From Rhodospirillales bacterium BBD 1991-14 (GTDB lineage Bacteria; Pseudomonadota; Alphaproteobacteria; Kiloniellales; Kiloniellaceae): a DNA stretch of 64,000 nucleotides. Under the pieces are notes generated by a model. It saw nothing but the letters and a program-made list of their open reading frames with translations. It searched no databases and was not told the origin of the DNA. The stretch spans positions 558,001 through 622,000 of the forward strand of contig LYSY01000001.1 of assembly GCA_001657395.1 (NCBI GenBank), read 5' to 3'. This document shows, piece by piece, positions 49,746 through 58,834 of this stretch. The position numbers were made by a program, and so were the translations under genes. How positions within the stretch are numbered: the first letter of the stretch is position 1; each line of letters opens with the position of its first letter.

Positions 49746-51542
49746 ATGACTGAGAGCGGTTCAATGCGGCGTTTCATCGTGGAGCTCATAAAGCCTTCGC
49801 ACTACGACGACGACGGCTATGTGATCCAGTGGGCCAAGGCCTGGGTGCCGTCCAACACCCTCTCCAGTCTCTACGGGCTGTCGCTTGACATCATGGACCG
49901 CAGGCTTCTCGGTCATGACGTCGAGGTCGAGTTGAACGCCTACGACGAGACCAACACCATCATACCGATCGAGCAGATCGTCGAACGCATGACGGCGCCC
50001 GGCGTCCGCGGGGTGGTCTGCCTCGTCGGCGTACAGTCGAATCAATTCCCCCGCGCCATGGACATCGCACGCCGGTTTCGCGCCGAGGGCCTTCAGGTGG
50101 CGATCGGCGGCTTCCATCCGAGCGGCTGCCTTTCCATGCTGCCCGAGCTTCCGCCGGACCTGCAGGAAGCCCTGGACCTGGGTATCACGCTCTATGCCGG
50201 GGAGGGCGAGGGACGGCTTCATCACTTCTACCGCGATGCGCTGAACGAAGAGCTGAAGCCGATCTACAACTACATGAACGACCTGCCGGGGATCGACAAC
50301 GAGCCCACGCCCTACCTGCCGGAGTCCCTGGTGCGCCGCTACGGCGGTTCAGTGGCCTGTTTCGATGCCGGGCGCGGCTGCCCCTTCCAATGCAGTTTCT
50401 GCACCATCATCAACGTCCAGGGCCGCAAGTCGCGCTTCCGCGAGGCGGACGATGTCGAACGCCTGGTGCGGGCGAACATCGAGCAGGGCATCACCCGTTT
50501 CTTCATCACCGACGACAACTTCGCCCGCAACAAGAACTGGGAGGCGATCTTCGACCGGCTGGGCGACCTGAAGGAGGAGACCGGCCTGCCGTTCTCCATC
50601 ATCATTCAGGTCGATACGCTCTGCCACAAGATCGAGAACTTCGTGGCGAAGGCCAAGCGGGCCGGCGTTGCGCGGGTTTTCATCGGCCTGGAGAACATCA
50701 ATCCGGACAACCTGATGGCAGCCAAGAAGCGCCAGAACCGGATCACCGAGTACCGGCTGATGCTGCAGGAGTGGCGCAATCACCAGATCCTGACCTATGC
50801 GGGCTACATTCTGGGCTTCCCCGCCGATACGCCGGAGAAGATCGCCCACGATATCGAGGTCATCAAACGCGAACTGCCCATCGACATCCTGGAGTTCTTC
50901 TGCCTGACGCCGCTGCCGGGCTCCGAGGATCACAAGAACCTCTACCTGAACGGGGTCCCCATGGACCCCGACATGAACATCTACGACCTGGAGCATGTCT
51001 GCACCGGGCATTCCCTGATGACCAAGGAGGAGTGGCAGGGCATCTACCACAAGGCCTGGGAACTCTACTATTCCGATGAGCACCTGGAGACGCTGATGCG
51101 GCGGATCATCGTCAGCGGCAACAAGCCGGAGCGTATCTGGGCCCACGCCCTGCAGTTCGCCGGCTGCATCCGCTACGAGAAGGTGCACCCGCTTCAGGGC
51201 GGATACTTCCGGCGCAAGGTGCGCACCCAGCGCCGTTCGGGACTGCCCCTGGAATCGCCCCTGGTGTTCTACCCGCGCCGGGTCTGGGAGGTTCTGCGCA
51301 CCTATGTTCCCTTCGCCGGCTTCGCGCTCAGGCTCTGGCTCAAGTGCCAGCAGATCAAGCGGGACCCGGCCAGCAAGGACTACACGGACCTGGCGTTAAC
51401 GCCGGTAACCGACCACGGCGAAGACGAGAGCCTGGAGATGTTCGCCCACACGGAAGCGGCCCAGGCGGCCGTTGCCAAGGCGCAGCGGGAATCCGCAGCC
51501 CGCGAGAAGCGCGCCAAGGAACCGATCGCGGCAGCGGAGTAG
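49746..51542 (+). CDS. B12-binding-type radical SAM protein, unknown reaction
   Basis: 598 residues from the ATG at 49746; the track's four extra residues start at a TTG. The N-terminal ~170 residues (VGVQSNQFPRAMDIARRFRAEGLQVAIGGFHPSG) resemble a cobalamin-binding Rossmann domain but lack an obvious DxHxxG motif. The radical SAM cluster motif CPFQCSFC is near residue 211, followed by FFITDDNFARNKNWEAIF, FIGLENINPDNLMAAKK and AGYILGFPADTPEKI. The last ~60 residues are charged and Ala-rich. Monocistronic, with no biosynthetic neighbours. Likely modifies a lipid, metabolite or RNA; substrate unknown. Confidence 0.82.
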   Translation: MTESGSMRRFIVELIKPSHYDDDGYVIQWAKAWVPSNTLSSLYGLSLDIMDRRLLGHDVEVELNAYDETNTIIPIEQIVERMTAPGVRGVVCLVGVQSNQFPRAMDIARRFRAEGLQVAIGGFHPSGCLSMLPELPPDLQEALDLGITLYAGEGEGRLHHFYRDALNEELKPIYNYMNDLPGIDNEPTPYLPESLVRRYGGSVACFDAGRGCPFQCSFCTIINVQGRKSRFREADDVERLVRANIEQGITRFFITDDNFARNKNWEAIFDRLGDLKEETGLPFSIIIQVDTLCHKIENFVAKAKRAGVARVFIGLENINPDNLMAAKKRQNRITEYRLMLQEWRNHQILTYAGYILGFPADTPEKIAHDIEVIKRELPIDILEFFCLTPLPGSEDHKNLYLNGVPMDPDMNIYDLEHVCTGHSLMTKEEWQGIYHKAWELYYSDEHLETLMRRIIVSGNKPERIWAHALQFAGCIRYEKVHPLQGGYFRRKVRTQRRSGLPLESPLVFYPRRVWEVLRTYVPFAGFALRLWLKCQQIKRDPASKDYTDLALTPVTDHGEDESLEMFAHTEAAQAAVAKAQRESAAREKRAKEPIAAAE

Positions 51543-51545
51543 GCC

Positions 51546-52016
51546 CTAAAACAGCGGTCGGTCGGGCAGGTCGAACATCGAAGCACCGCCAAGGCTGTCC
51601 ACCGTCACGCCGTCTTCGGCGAACGGAAGCAGCAGGCGGCGATAGTGCAGCAGTCCGTCGGGCAGCCACTGCGCCGAGCGCTTTGCGTAGTGGGGCTGAC
51701 CGCTGTGGACCACAGTATCGAACTCCTGCCGGATCTCGGCGGCCCGATCCGGTGGATGGATCTCATCGAAGGTCTTGCCGCGCATCTCGAACCCGACCGT
51801 CGCGCAGAGCATCGATCCGGCCAGACGCATGCGGTAGTCGAGCGGGTCACGCTCAACGTCATACATGAATAGGTGCGGCACGATTTCAGCCGGGAGGGCC
51901 GCCGGGTCGAGCGCCCTGCGCGCCGGGAGCCGGCCGTCGACTTTCAGGCTCTGCCAGTAGCCCAGGAGTTCGATCAACTCCGGATCGTCGATTCCCGTCG
52001 CTTGTCCACCGCACAT
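51546..52016 (-). CDS. PAS_5-type sensor-domain protein
   Basis: About 156 residues. The ATG at 52016 (MCGGQATGI) follows CTTGGGGGGAGCG, so the 26 extra track residues are excluded. The sequence LLGYWQSLKVDGRLPARRALDPAALPAEIVPHLFMYDVERDPLDYRMRLAGS is the PAS_5 pattern common in alphaproteobacteria. There is no output domain, so it probably works through a partner. Converges on the radical SAM gene, with stops 3 bp apart. Confidence 0.78.
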   Translation of the reverse strand: MCGGQATGIDDPELIELLGYWQSLKVDGRLPARRALDPAALPAEIVPHLFMYDVERDPLDYRMRLAGSMLCATVGFEMRGKTFDEIHPPDRAAEIRQEFDTVVHSGQPHYAKRSAQWLPDGLLHYRRLLLPFAEDGVTVDSLGGASMFDLPDRPLF

Positions 52017-52135
52017 CGCTCCCCCCAAGCAGAGTTGCCCGCCTCCCAGCGTGCCGTCACCGCCGGATGGAACGATGACGTCAACGGCGAACATTATAGG
52101 AAATAAAGCAACCTGACGGCAACGGGCGGAACACT

Positions 52136-52165
52136 GCCTATTGGTATAAGGCCTATTGGTACAAG
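52136..52165. repeat. Tandem 15-bp repeat GCCTATTGGTAnAAG
   Basis: GCCTATTGGTATAAG and GCCTATTGGTACAAG lie head to tail with one mismatch. A partial third copy, GCTATTGGTTTGCG, starts 36 bp after the second. Located about 170-200 bp upstream of the glycerophosphodiesterase gene; a regulator site is possible. Confidence 0.6.
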
Positions 52166-52251
52166 GATGACTGGTGAGAGCGCGCAGCTATTGGTTTGCG
52201 AATCACTGAGGAGGTTCGCGCGCCCGTTTCCCGCGCTCCGAATTCACGCCC

Positions 52252-52269
52252 CTGTCATCCGAGCGTCAT
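52252..52269 (+). promoter_or_regulatory. Candidate Pho box
   Basis: CTGTCATCCGAGCGTCAT has two 7-bp direct repeats, CTGTCAT and GCGTCAT, separated by 4 bp, matching the PhoB site layout CTGTCAT-N4-CTGTCAT. It is 63 bp upstream of the ATG of a glycerophosphodiesterase, a classical phosphate-starvation gene, which strengthens the call. Confidence 0.68.
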
Positions 52270-52332
52270 CGGCAATTCACGCTTCCCTGCGCCACTGGCG
52301 CCCTGTTGAATACGGGAAGATGGAGGCTGCAT

Positions 52333-53547
52333 ATGAAAGCGTTGAAAGTGACATGCCTGGTGCTGGGCACCGCCGCGGCGGTGAGCGCCGCGCAGGCTGA
52401 GACGGTCCAGTTGGGTCCGCGCCCCTTTTTCCTGATCGACCAGATGGACGACAGTGTTCTGAAGTCGAAGCTGCTGTCCTGCGCCGAGCGGGACTTTGAG
52501 CGCAAGCTCTTCTCGATCGGCCACCGCGGCGCACCGCTGATGTTCCCGGAGCATACGGTCGAATCCAACGTGGCGGCGGCACGCATGGGGGCGGGGATCC
52601 TGGAGTGCGATGTCACCTTTACCAAGGACAAGGAACTGGTTTGCCGCCATGCCCAGGACGATCTCCATACGACCACCAACATTCTGACTTCGCCACTGGC
52701 GCCCAAGTGCACGGCGGGCTTTACGCCGGCGGGGAACGGTGCTGATGCCAGTGCCGAGTGCCGGGCCAGCGACATTACCCTGGCAGAATTCAGGACGCTC
52801 GTCGGGAAGATGGATGCGGCGGACAAGAAGGCACAGACCGTCGAAGCCTACATGGGCGGCACCGCCGACTGGCGCACCGATCTCTACGCCGCGAGCACCG
52901 GGACCCTGATGACCCACGCGGAATCCATCGACCTGTTCCGCACGCTGGGCGCCAAGTTCACGCCGGAGCTGAAAGCGCCCGCCGTCGAGATGCCGTTCGA
53001 GGGTTTCTCCCAGGAAGACTATGCCCAGAAGCTGATCGACGAGTACAAAGCCGCCGGCGTTCCGCCCGAGGACGTCTGGGCCCAGTCGTTCAACCTGAAC
53101 GACGTGCTGTACTGGATCGAGAACGAGCCGGAGTTCGGCAGGCAGGCGGTCTACCTGGACGGCCGCTACAACGTCGAGGGCTTCGATCCCATGAAGCCGG
53201 AGACCTTCGAGCCAAGCATGCAGGCGCTCAAGGATATGGGGGTGAACTACCTTGCCCCGCCGACGTGGATGCTGGTGACGCTTGCGGAGGGTGAAATCGT
53301 TCCTTCCGCCTACGCAAAGGAAGCCCGCGCGGCCGGCCTGACCCTGATCACCTGGACGCTTGAACGCTCCGGGCCGCTTGGCGGCGGCGGGGGCTGGTAC
53401 TACCAGTCGATCAAAGAGGCGACCACCTCCGACGGTGTCATGTTCGAACTGCTGCACGTGCTGGCGCAGGACGTCGGCATCGTGGGGGTCTTCTCGGACT
53501 GGCCGGCGACCGTCACCTACTACGCGAACTGCATGGATCTCAACTGA
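52333..53547 (+). CDS. Secreted glycerophosphodiester phosphodiesterase
   Basis: 404 residues from the ATG at 52333 (GGAGG upstream), giving a clean signal peptide ([22 protein letters not shown]). The enzyme hydrolyses glycerophosphodiesters to an alcohol and glycerol-3-phosphate. The catalytic segment [57 protein letters not shown] holds the two His and acidic residues. A long insertion makes it larger than the common 250-residue cytosolic enzymes. With the Pho box this fits periplasmic phosphate scavenging. Its 3' end overlaps the convergent FGGY kinase gene by 8 bp. Confidence 0.9.
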   Translation: MKALKVTCLVLGTAAAVSAAQAETVQLGPRPFFLIDQMDDSVLKSKLLSCAERDFERKLFSIGHRGAPLMFPEHTVESNVAAARMGAGILECDVTFTKDKELVCRHAQDDLHTTTNILTSPLAPKCTAGFTPAGNGADASAECRASDITLAEFRTLVGKMDAADKKAQTVEAYMGGTADWRTDLYAASTGTLMTHAESIDLFRTLGAKFTPELKAPAVEMPFEGFSQEDYAQKLIDEYKAAGVPPEDVWAQSFNLNDVLYWIENEPEFGRQAVYLDGRYNVEGFDPMKPETFEPSMQALKDMGVNYLAPPTWMLVTLAEGEIVPSAYAKEARAAGLTLITWTLERSGPLGGGGGWYYQSIKEATTSDGVMFELLHVLAQDVGIVGVFSDWPATVTYYANCMDLN

Positions 53548-54850
53548 GGCCGGAGGCGGCCTGCTTCGCACCGAATCCCAGCCGGGCGAGGCGCGCGGTC
53601 CCATAAGCAGCCTCGGTCTCGGTGGCGGTATCGACCGGCACGCCCATCACACGCCCGCGGATCCGAGTCCAGGCATCGTTGGCGGCACCGCCGCCGACGG
53701 TCAGGACACGGGTGACCGGCGTTGCGCCGAGGCCCGCCAGGCGCGCATAGGCTTCCTGCTCGATCCGTGCCACCCCCTCCAGAAGACCCTGCAGGAAGAC
53801 CGCGTCGTCTTCGGGGCGGGGGGAGACCAGCGGCTGCATCTCCGGGTCTGCGAGAGGGAAGCGCTCCCCCGGGGCCGGAAGCGGATAGTAGGTAAGACCC
53901 GTCGGCACGTCCGGGCGCAGCCGCGGCGTGAGGCGCTGAAGGTCCTGCACGGAGAAGTGCTGGGCTATTGCGGCCCCGCCGGTGTTGCTGGCGCCGCCGG
54001 CCAGCCAATGACCGAGCAGACGATGGCTGTAGACGCCGTACTCCGGTGCGAAAACGGGATCGGCGGACACCAGCTTTACGGTCAGGGTGCTGCCCAGCGA
54101 GGTGACGGCCATTCCCGGCTCGAAGCTTCCGGCGGCCAGGAAGGCGGCATTGCCATCGGTGGTCCCGCGGACGACCAGGCAGCCGGCAGGAAGGCCGAAA
54201 CGCTCCGCCAGGTCCAGCCGCAAGGGCCCCAGCGGTTGCCCGGCGGCCTCCACCGCTGGCAGAAGCGAGAGATCGAAGCCGAGTTTGGCCATCCAGGTGG
54301 GCCAGCGCTGCGCAACGGCATCGAAGCCGAGCTTCAGGCAGTTGTTGAAGTCGCTCTGGCCGTAACGTCCTGTCAGCCTGCCCGCAATCCAATCTGCCTG
54401 GTGGAGGGCAAAGCGGGGCCGCTCCGTCCCTGTCTCCTCCAGGAGCCCCAGCAGCCGCGCCAGGGCGCCGCCGGTGCCCCGCGCCATGCTGTCGTCCGGC
54501 GCCACCGCATCGATGCGCCGGCCCGCTGCAACGGCACTGCGGTCGTTGTACATCCGGGCCGGCGCCAGCGGCTCGCCGGCCGCATCGCAGAGCAGGATGG
54601 TGCCGGAGGTACCGTCGACGGCGAGGGCCACAACCTGCGCCAGGTCCGCTTCAGCGGCGAGGCGCGTCATCAGTCCGTCGACCGCCTGCCACCAGAGGTC
54701 AGGGTCCTGCCGCACGCTCCCGCCGTTCTGGTCCGGCTGGGGCAGCGGGGCCTGAAGCTGGGTGAGGATCCGGTCGCGATCGTCGGTCAGGACCACGCGG
54801 ACGCCGCTGGTGCCCAGATCGATGCCGAGGTAGCGCGCGCCGTCTGACAC
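53540..54850 (-). CDS. FGGY-family carbohydrate kinase (short, ribulokinase/xylulokinase-like)
   Basis: 436 residues, shorter than typical FGGY kinases (about 500). The N-terminal phosphate loop [20 protein letters not shown], a mid [33 protein letters not shown] and C-terminal [18 protein letters not shown] are kept. It transfers phosphate from ATP to a ketose or polyol. It is the last gene of the polyol operon, 10 bp after rpiB, which suggests a pentulose substrate such as D-ribulose; that is inference. The short form resembles the plant/cyanobacterial D-ribulokinase-like proteins. Confidence 0.82.
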   Translation of the reverse strand: MSDGARYLGIDLGTSGVRVVLTDDRDRILTQLQAPLPQPDQNGGSVRQDPDLWWQAVDGLMTRLAAEADLAQVVALAVDGTSGTILLCDAAGEPLAPARMYNDRSAVAAGRRIDAVAPDDSMARGTGGALARLLGLLEETGTERPRFALHQADWIAGRLTGRYGQSDFNNCLKLGFDAVAQRWPTWMAKLGFDLSLLPAVEAAGQPLGPLRLDLAERFGLPAGCLVVRGTTDGNAAFLAAGSFEPGMAVTSLGSTLTVKLVSADPVFAPEYGVYSHRLLGHWLAGGASNTGGAAIAQHFSVQDLQRLTPRLRPDVPTGLTYYPLPAPGERFPLADPEMQPLVSPRPEDDAVFLQGLLEGVARIEQEAYARLAGLGATPVTRVLTVGGGAANDAWTRIRGRVMGVPVDTATETEAAYGTARLARLGFGAKQAASGLS

Positions 54851-54860
54851 CGGTGAATGC

Positions 54861-55322
54861 CTAGCGATCGAGGGCTTCGAGCTTTGCCACCTTGGGGGCC
54901 GAACGCCCGCCCTGGAACTCGTTGCTGAGATAGATGTCGGTCAGCATCCGAGCGACGGAGGTTCCGATGATCTGAGCCCCGAAGGTGATCACCTGCGCGT
55001 TGTTCGAGGCGATGGCCCGCTCCGCCGTGTAGGGGTCCATCACGCAGACCGCGCGGACACCAGGTACCTTGTTGGCCGCAATGGCCATGCCAGCGCCGGT
55101 GCCGCAGACCAGAATGCCCCGCTCGAACTCACCGTCGGCGAGGCGGCGTGCCAGTGCGGCGCCGATGTCCGGGTAGTCGACGGGGTCCTCACTGTCGACA
55201 CCGACATCCGTGACGCTGAGACCCTGGGATTCCAGATGAGCCTTCAGCGCGTTCTTCAGGTCCAGCCCCAGATGGTCGCAGCCAAGGCCGACGCTTTTTG
55301 CAAGGCTTTTAGCGGTCGTCAT
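54861..55322 (-). CDS. rpiB: RpiB/LacAB-family sugar-phosphate isomerase
   Basis: 153-residue aldose-ketose isomerase of the ribose-5-phosphate isomerase B family. Visible are GCDHLGLDLKNALKAHL at the N-terminus, the catalytic Cys in ILVCGTGAGMAIAANK near residue 75 and VRAVCVMDPYTAERAIASNNAQVITFGAQIIG. It interconverts a ketose phosphate and its aldose phosphate, linking the operon to the pentose phosphate pathway. It lies 24 bp after the GpsA-like gene. Confidence 0.9.
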   Translation of the reverse strand: MTTAKSLAKSVGLGCDHLGLDLKNALKAHLESQGLSVTDVGVDSEDPVDYPDIGAALARRLADGEFERGILVCGTGAGMAIAANKVPGVRAVCVMDPYTAERAIASNNAQVITFGAQIIGTSVARMLTDIYLSNEFQGGRSAPKVAKLEALDR

Positions 55323-55346
55323 CGATCTTCCTTTCCGGGCAGGGCG

Positions 55347-56405
55347 TCATGCGAAGCGGATGGCCGTGAAGTCCAGGGACAGCGGCCCGCCGTCGCGGAT
55401 GGTTGCAATCAGCGTACGGGTCAGCGGATAGTCCGAGGGATCGAGTTGCCCCTCCGCAAAGGCTTTCTCCAGAGGGGCGGCGAGGACCAGCGCCGTATCG
55501 GCGCCTTCGACCGTTTCTCCGGCCAGCGGACCGTCGAGCACCTCCTGCAAGGTCATGTCCTCGCCCAGGTGAAATCCCAGGCGGCTGTTGCGGCCGCCGC
55601 CGACCGTGACGTTCAGGTCGCCGAGCCCGGCCAGCCCGTAGGCAGTCTGGGGCTGTCCGCCGAACCACCGCGTCAGGGCCGCCATTTCCTGCACCGCCTG
55701 CGCAAAGGCAGCGGCGGCCGGGTTCATCGCCTTGGGCTTCGCGGGTTGGGGGTTGACCTCCGGATAGCGGGTCCACATGGCGCTGACCGCTATGGCGAGG
55801 AAGTTCTTCAAGGCGGCGCAGACCTCAACGCCCTCCAGGTCGGCGCTGAGGGCCACCCTGTAGTAGTCGGTCTGCATCATGCCGCGCAGCCCTTCCAGCA
55901 CCTGGCGGTCCAGTCCGGCGTAGACGACGGCGGTCGGTTGCCGGTCGGCCAGCTCCTTGGCGATACAGGGGCCGCCAATGCCGACCACCATGCCCGGCGT
56001 CATACCGATGTTGGCCAGTGCTTCGGCAAGCCCGGCGGCAAAGGATCGTAAGCCGCCGTTCCAGGGCTGCAGACCCTTGGTGACGAGCGCCAAGGGGCGC
56101 GGTGCGGTCATGTGCTGGCGCAGCTTCTCCGTCGCCCAGTCGATGCCGGGGCTTGAGACGCCGAGAATGATCGCGTCGGCTTCGCGCAGATGATCTTCGC
56201 TGAGGGCATCGATTTCCAGCGGTTGAACGGAGGGCGGCAGCGGCGCCTTCAGCTTCGGGTGGCCGTTGTGATCGTTCCTCAAAGCCTCGATGACCCTGCC
56301 GTCCAGATGGGTCCCGACCAAGGTCACCTGGTGGCCGTTGTCCAGCGCGGGCACAGCGATGGCACTTCCCATCACACCCGCGCCGAGGACCAGAACCCGC
56401 GCCAT
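55347..56405 (-). CDS. NAD(P)-dependent glycerol-3-phosphate-dehydrogenase-like protein
   Basis: 352 residues with the GpsA fold. The N-terminal Rossmann motif VLGAGVMGSAIAVP, GVSSPGIDWATEKLRQ, GIGGPCIAKELADRQPTAVV, the catalytic-Lys helix ALKNFLAIAVSAM and GLAGLGDLNVTVGGGRNSRLGFHLG are all recognisable. It differs from housekeeping GpsA (GLGDLNVTV in place of GLGDLxxTC, Cys lost) and sits in a sugar operon, so another polyol phosphate is a likelier substrate than glycerol-3-phosphate. Overlaps the ATPase gene by 1 bp. Confidence 0.83.
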   Translation of the reverse strand: MARVLVLGAGVMGSAIAVPALDNGHQVTLVGTHLDGRVIEALRNDHNGHPKLKAPLPPSVQPLEIDALSEDHLREADAIILGVSSPGIDWATEKLRQHMTAPRPLALVTKGLQPWNGGLRSFAAGLAEALANIGMTPGMVVGIGGPCIAKELADRQPTAVVYAGLDRQVLEGLRGMMQTDYYRVALSADLEGVEVCAALKNFLAIAVSAMWTRYPEVNPQPAKPKAMNPAAAAFAQAVQEMAALTRWFGGQPQTAYGLAGLGDLNVTVGGGRNSRLGFHLGEDMTLQEVLDGPLAGETVEGADTALVLAAPLEKAFAEGQLDPSDYPLTRTLIATIRDGGPLSLDFTAIRFA

Positions 56406-57472
56406 CAGCCGATCCGCTGCTCGTTTGTGGCATCGAAGAGATGGAGGGCCGCAGGGTTGATCTTGAGTGCGCAGACCTCGCCGGGCTTGGCCCGGTAGCG
56501 GCCCTGCACCACGGCGCGCAGTTCCTGCCCATCGACCGAAAGCAGAAGGTGGGATTCCGCGCCGGTGCTCTCCACCAGGATCACTTCCGCCTTTACATCG
56601 CCCTCGGCGGCGACGGAGACGTCCACAGGCCGGATACCGCAGATGACTGCCTGGCCCGGTGCCGCGCCGCTGTCGGCGGGGAGCGGCAGGGCCACGCTGC
56701 CGGACTGGAAGGCAGGAGCCCCGCCATCGCCGCGCACCTCGCCGCTCAGGAAGTTGATCGACGGCGAACCGATGAAATCGGCGACGAAGCAGTTGGCCGG
56801 CCGGTCGTAGATCTCCTCCGGCGTCCCGATCTGCTCGATGTTGCCGTCACGCATGACCACGATGTCGTCGGCCATGGTCATGGCCTCGATCTGGTCGTGG
56901 GTGACGTAGATTGTCGTCGTCTGCAGGCGGTCATGCAGGCGGCGGATCTCGTAGCGCATCTGGCCGCGCAGCTTGGCATCCAGGTTCGACAGCGGTTCGT
57001 CGAAGAGGAAGACCTGCGGATGGCGCACCAGGGCCCGCCCCATGGCGACGCGCTGGCGCTGACCGCCGGAGAGCTCCTTGGGATAGCGGTCGAGGTAGGG
57101 GCTGAGGTTCAGCAGCTCCGCCGCCCATTCGACCTGCTTGCGGATCTCCTCCTTCGAATGCTTGCGCACCTGCAGGCTGAAGGCGATGTTGTCGTAGACC
57201 TTGAGCGTCGGGTAGAGCGCATAGTTCTGGAACACCATGGCGATATCGCGGTCGCGCGGATGCACCTGGTTCATGCGCTTCCCGCCGATGCGGATCTCCC
57301 CTTCGGCGGTGCTTTCCAAGCCGGCAGTCATGCGCAGAAGAGTGGTCTTGCCGCAGCCCGAGGGCCCGAGCAGGACGACGAAGCGCTGGTCGGCGATGGT
57401 GAAGGAGATGTTCTCCATCACCCGGACCGGGCCGAAACTCTTGCCGACGTTCTCGTACTCAACCGATGCCAT
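56405..57472 (-). CDS. ABC sugar transporter ATPase, MalK/UgpC type
   Basis: 355 residues. Walker A GPSGCGKTTLLRM near residue 37, Q-loop MVFQNYALYPTLKVYDNI, signature LSGGQRQRVAMGRALVRHP and Walker B VFLFDEPLSNLDAKLR. The C-terminal ~120 residues form a TOBE regulatory domain (AVICGIRPVDVSVAAEGDVKAEVILVESTGAESHLLLSVDG). It energises the MalFG-type permeases at the head of the operon. Confidence 0.93.
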   Translation of the reverse strand: MASVEYENVGKSFGPVRVMENISFTIADQRFVVLLGPSGCGKTTLLRMTAGLESTAEGEIRIGGKRMNQVHPRDRDIAMVFQNYALYPTLKVYDNIAFSLQVRKHSKEEIRKQVEWAAELLNLSPYLDRYPKELSGGQRQRVAMGRALVRHPQVFLFDEPLSNLDAKLRGQMRYEIRRLHDRLQTTTIYVTHDQIEAMTMADDIVVMRDGNIEQIGTPEEIYDRPANCFVADFIGSPSINFLSGEVRGDGGAPAFQSGSVALPLPADSGAAPGQAVICGIRPVDVSVAAEGDVKAEVILVESTGAESHLLLSVDGQELRAVVQGRYRAKPGEVCALKINPAALHLFDATNEQRIG

Positions 57473-57502
57473 AATCTTCTTTCGCTATCCCCCGGCGCAC
57501 CT

Positions 57503-58834
57503 TCACGGATGCGCCGCCACGAAGGGCTCCAGGAGCCCGCTGTCCCCTGCGAGATCCAGTGCCGTGAAGCGGTCCCGCGTGAACCGTCCGTCCGCCAGGA
57601 TCTGCCGGTAGAAGGCCGGGTCCAGGCCCAGGTCTTCCGGCGTCTGCTGACAACCCGCCGCCGCCATGGCGGTCTGCAGGCGCTGCAGCGGCAGCATCAC
57701 CTGGCGCAGCGGTTCGACGAAGCCGTTCCAGTCCTCCGCAAAGCGCTCGTTGATGCGCTCTGCCATAGCAGCGTCGATCGCCTTCTTGCGGGTCTGTTCG
57801 ACCATGATGCCGGCCATCTCCGGCCCGTAGCGTCCAGTCAGAGTCTCTTCCGGAATGATCGTGGGCGCAATTTCCGGCGGGCTGTCGGCGCCCAGAATCT
57901 GGTTCTGGAGAGCGGAAAGGGTGAGGGTGGTGACGCCGACCTGCTCGCCGTGGGAGGTTCCGGGGTGTGCCTCGCCGGCGAACATGTCGATACAGTGGGA
58001 GATCATGTGCTCCGCCATGCTGCCGGAGTGGGTGGTCCCCGTAAAGGTCGTGCCCAGGCCCATGATCGTGGAAATGCGCGTCAGCATGGCCAGATAGTCG
58101 AGGTTACCGGAAGTCAGCTCGCCGGCGTGATCGAGCATGCCGTCCTCGTCATAGGCCAGGAGGATATAGGGGGAGGGCGAATAGGTGGTCTCGAAAAGCA
58201 GGTTCGACATCAGCCAGTCGACCTGGGCCGTGGTGCGGCAGATGACATCGGCGAAAGCGGCGCGCACCAGGCGCTTGGGGCAGTGGGCCAGCACCTCCAT
58301 GTCGATGAAGATCCCACGGGCCGAATGGCAGGTGATGGACTTCTTCATGCCCGATGAGGTGACCGAGGCTGTCGGCGTCGAATAGGCGTTCATCGGCGAA
58401 GTGGGGAAGACCGAGTAGTCGCGGCCATCCTGGAAGGTGGCATACTTCACGCTGTCGCTGACGGTGCCGGAGCCGACGGCAATCAGGGTTTCATAGCCGC
58501 GGGTTTCGGCCATCAGTTCGGCCACGCCCTCTTCGCTGCAGCGTGGGTTGGCCCAGATGTATTCGTCGACCTGGCCGAGGGGCTGCAGGGCGTCGTAGAC
58601 CCGCTTGCCCAGGACGTCGCGGGTGTTCTCGTCGCAGACGACAAGCAAAGGGCGTTTTGGGTGCAGACCGGCGATCAGGTCGGCCTCGTGGCCGTCGAGG
58701 GTGGACTCGATCACGATGCTGTCGATCGGCAGCTCGACCGGCGCGCCGGTTGTCGGATCGATCCACTCCCCGGCCACAAGCTGGTCGATAACGCCGCCGT
58801 AGGACTTGGCGTGATGGATGCTGGTTGCCGTCAT
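57503..58834 (-). CDS. sn-Glycerol-1-phosphate dehydrogenase-like (AraM-type) enzyme
   Basis: 443-residue iron-containing-alcohol-dehydrogenase-fold protein of the G1PDH/AraM group. The NAD motif is ETLIAVGSGTVSDSVKYA near residue 120. Metal ligands are probably Asp in FADVICRTTAQVDW and His in FTGTTHSGSMAEHMISHCID and EAHPGTSHGEQVG. Relatives reduce dihydroxyacetone phosphate to glycerol-1-phosphate; AraM of Bacillus sits in the arabinose operon. Here it is flanked by FGGY kinases and a sugar importer, so a catabolic polyol-phosphate role is likely. Overlaps the upstream kinase by 4 bp. Confidence 0.85.
   Translation of the reverse strand: MTATSIHHAKSYGGVIDQLVAGEWIDPTTGAPVELPIDSIVIESTLDGHEADLIAGLHPKRPLLVVCDENTRDVLGKRVYDALQPLGQVDEYIWANPRCSEEGVAELMAETRGYETLIAVGSGTVSDSVKYATFQDGRDYSVFPTSPMNAYSTPTASVTSSGMKKSITCHSARGIFIDMEVLAHCPKRLVRAAFADVICRTTAQVDWLMSNLLFETTYSPSPYILLAYDEDGMLDHAGELTSGNLDYLAMLTRISTIMGLGTTFTGTTHSGSMAEHMISHCIDMFAGEAHPGTSHGEQVGVTTLTLSALQNQILGADSPPEIAPTIIPEETLTGRYGPEMAGIMVEQTRKKAIDAAMAERINERFAEDWNGFVEPLRQVMLPLQRLQTAMAAAGCQQTPEDLGLDPAFYRQILADGRFTRDRFTALDLAGDSGLLEPFVAAHP

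Larger units (their letters stand above)
52017..52332. promoter_or_regulatory. 316-bp divergent control region, PAS gene to glycerophosphodiesterase
   Basis: No gene is seen. It contains a tandem 15-bp repeat (52136-52165), a related GCTATTGGTTTGCG at 52187-52200 and a candidate Pho box at 52252-52269. The first 150 bp towards the PAS gene are moderately A+T-rich. I could not pick a clear -35/-10 pair for either direction. Confidence 0.5.
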
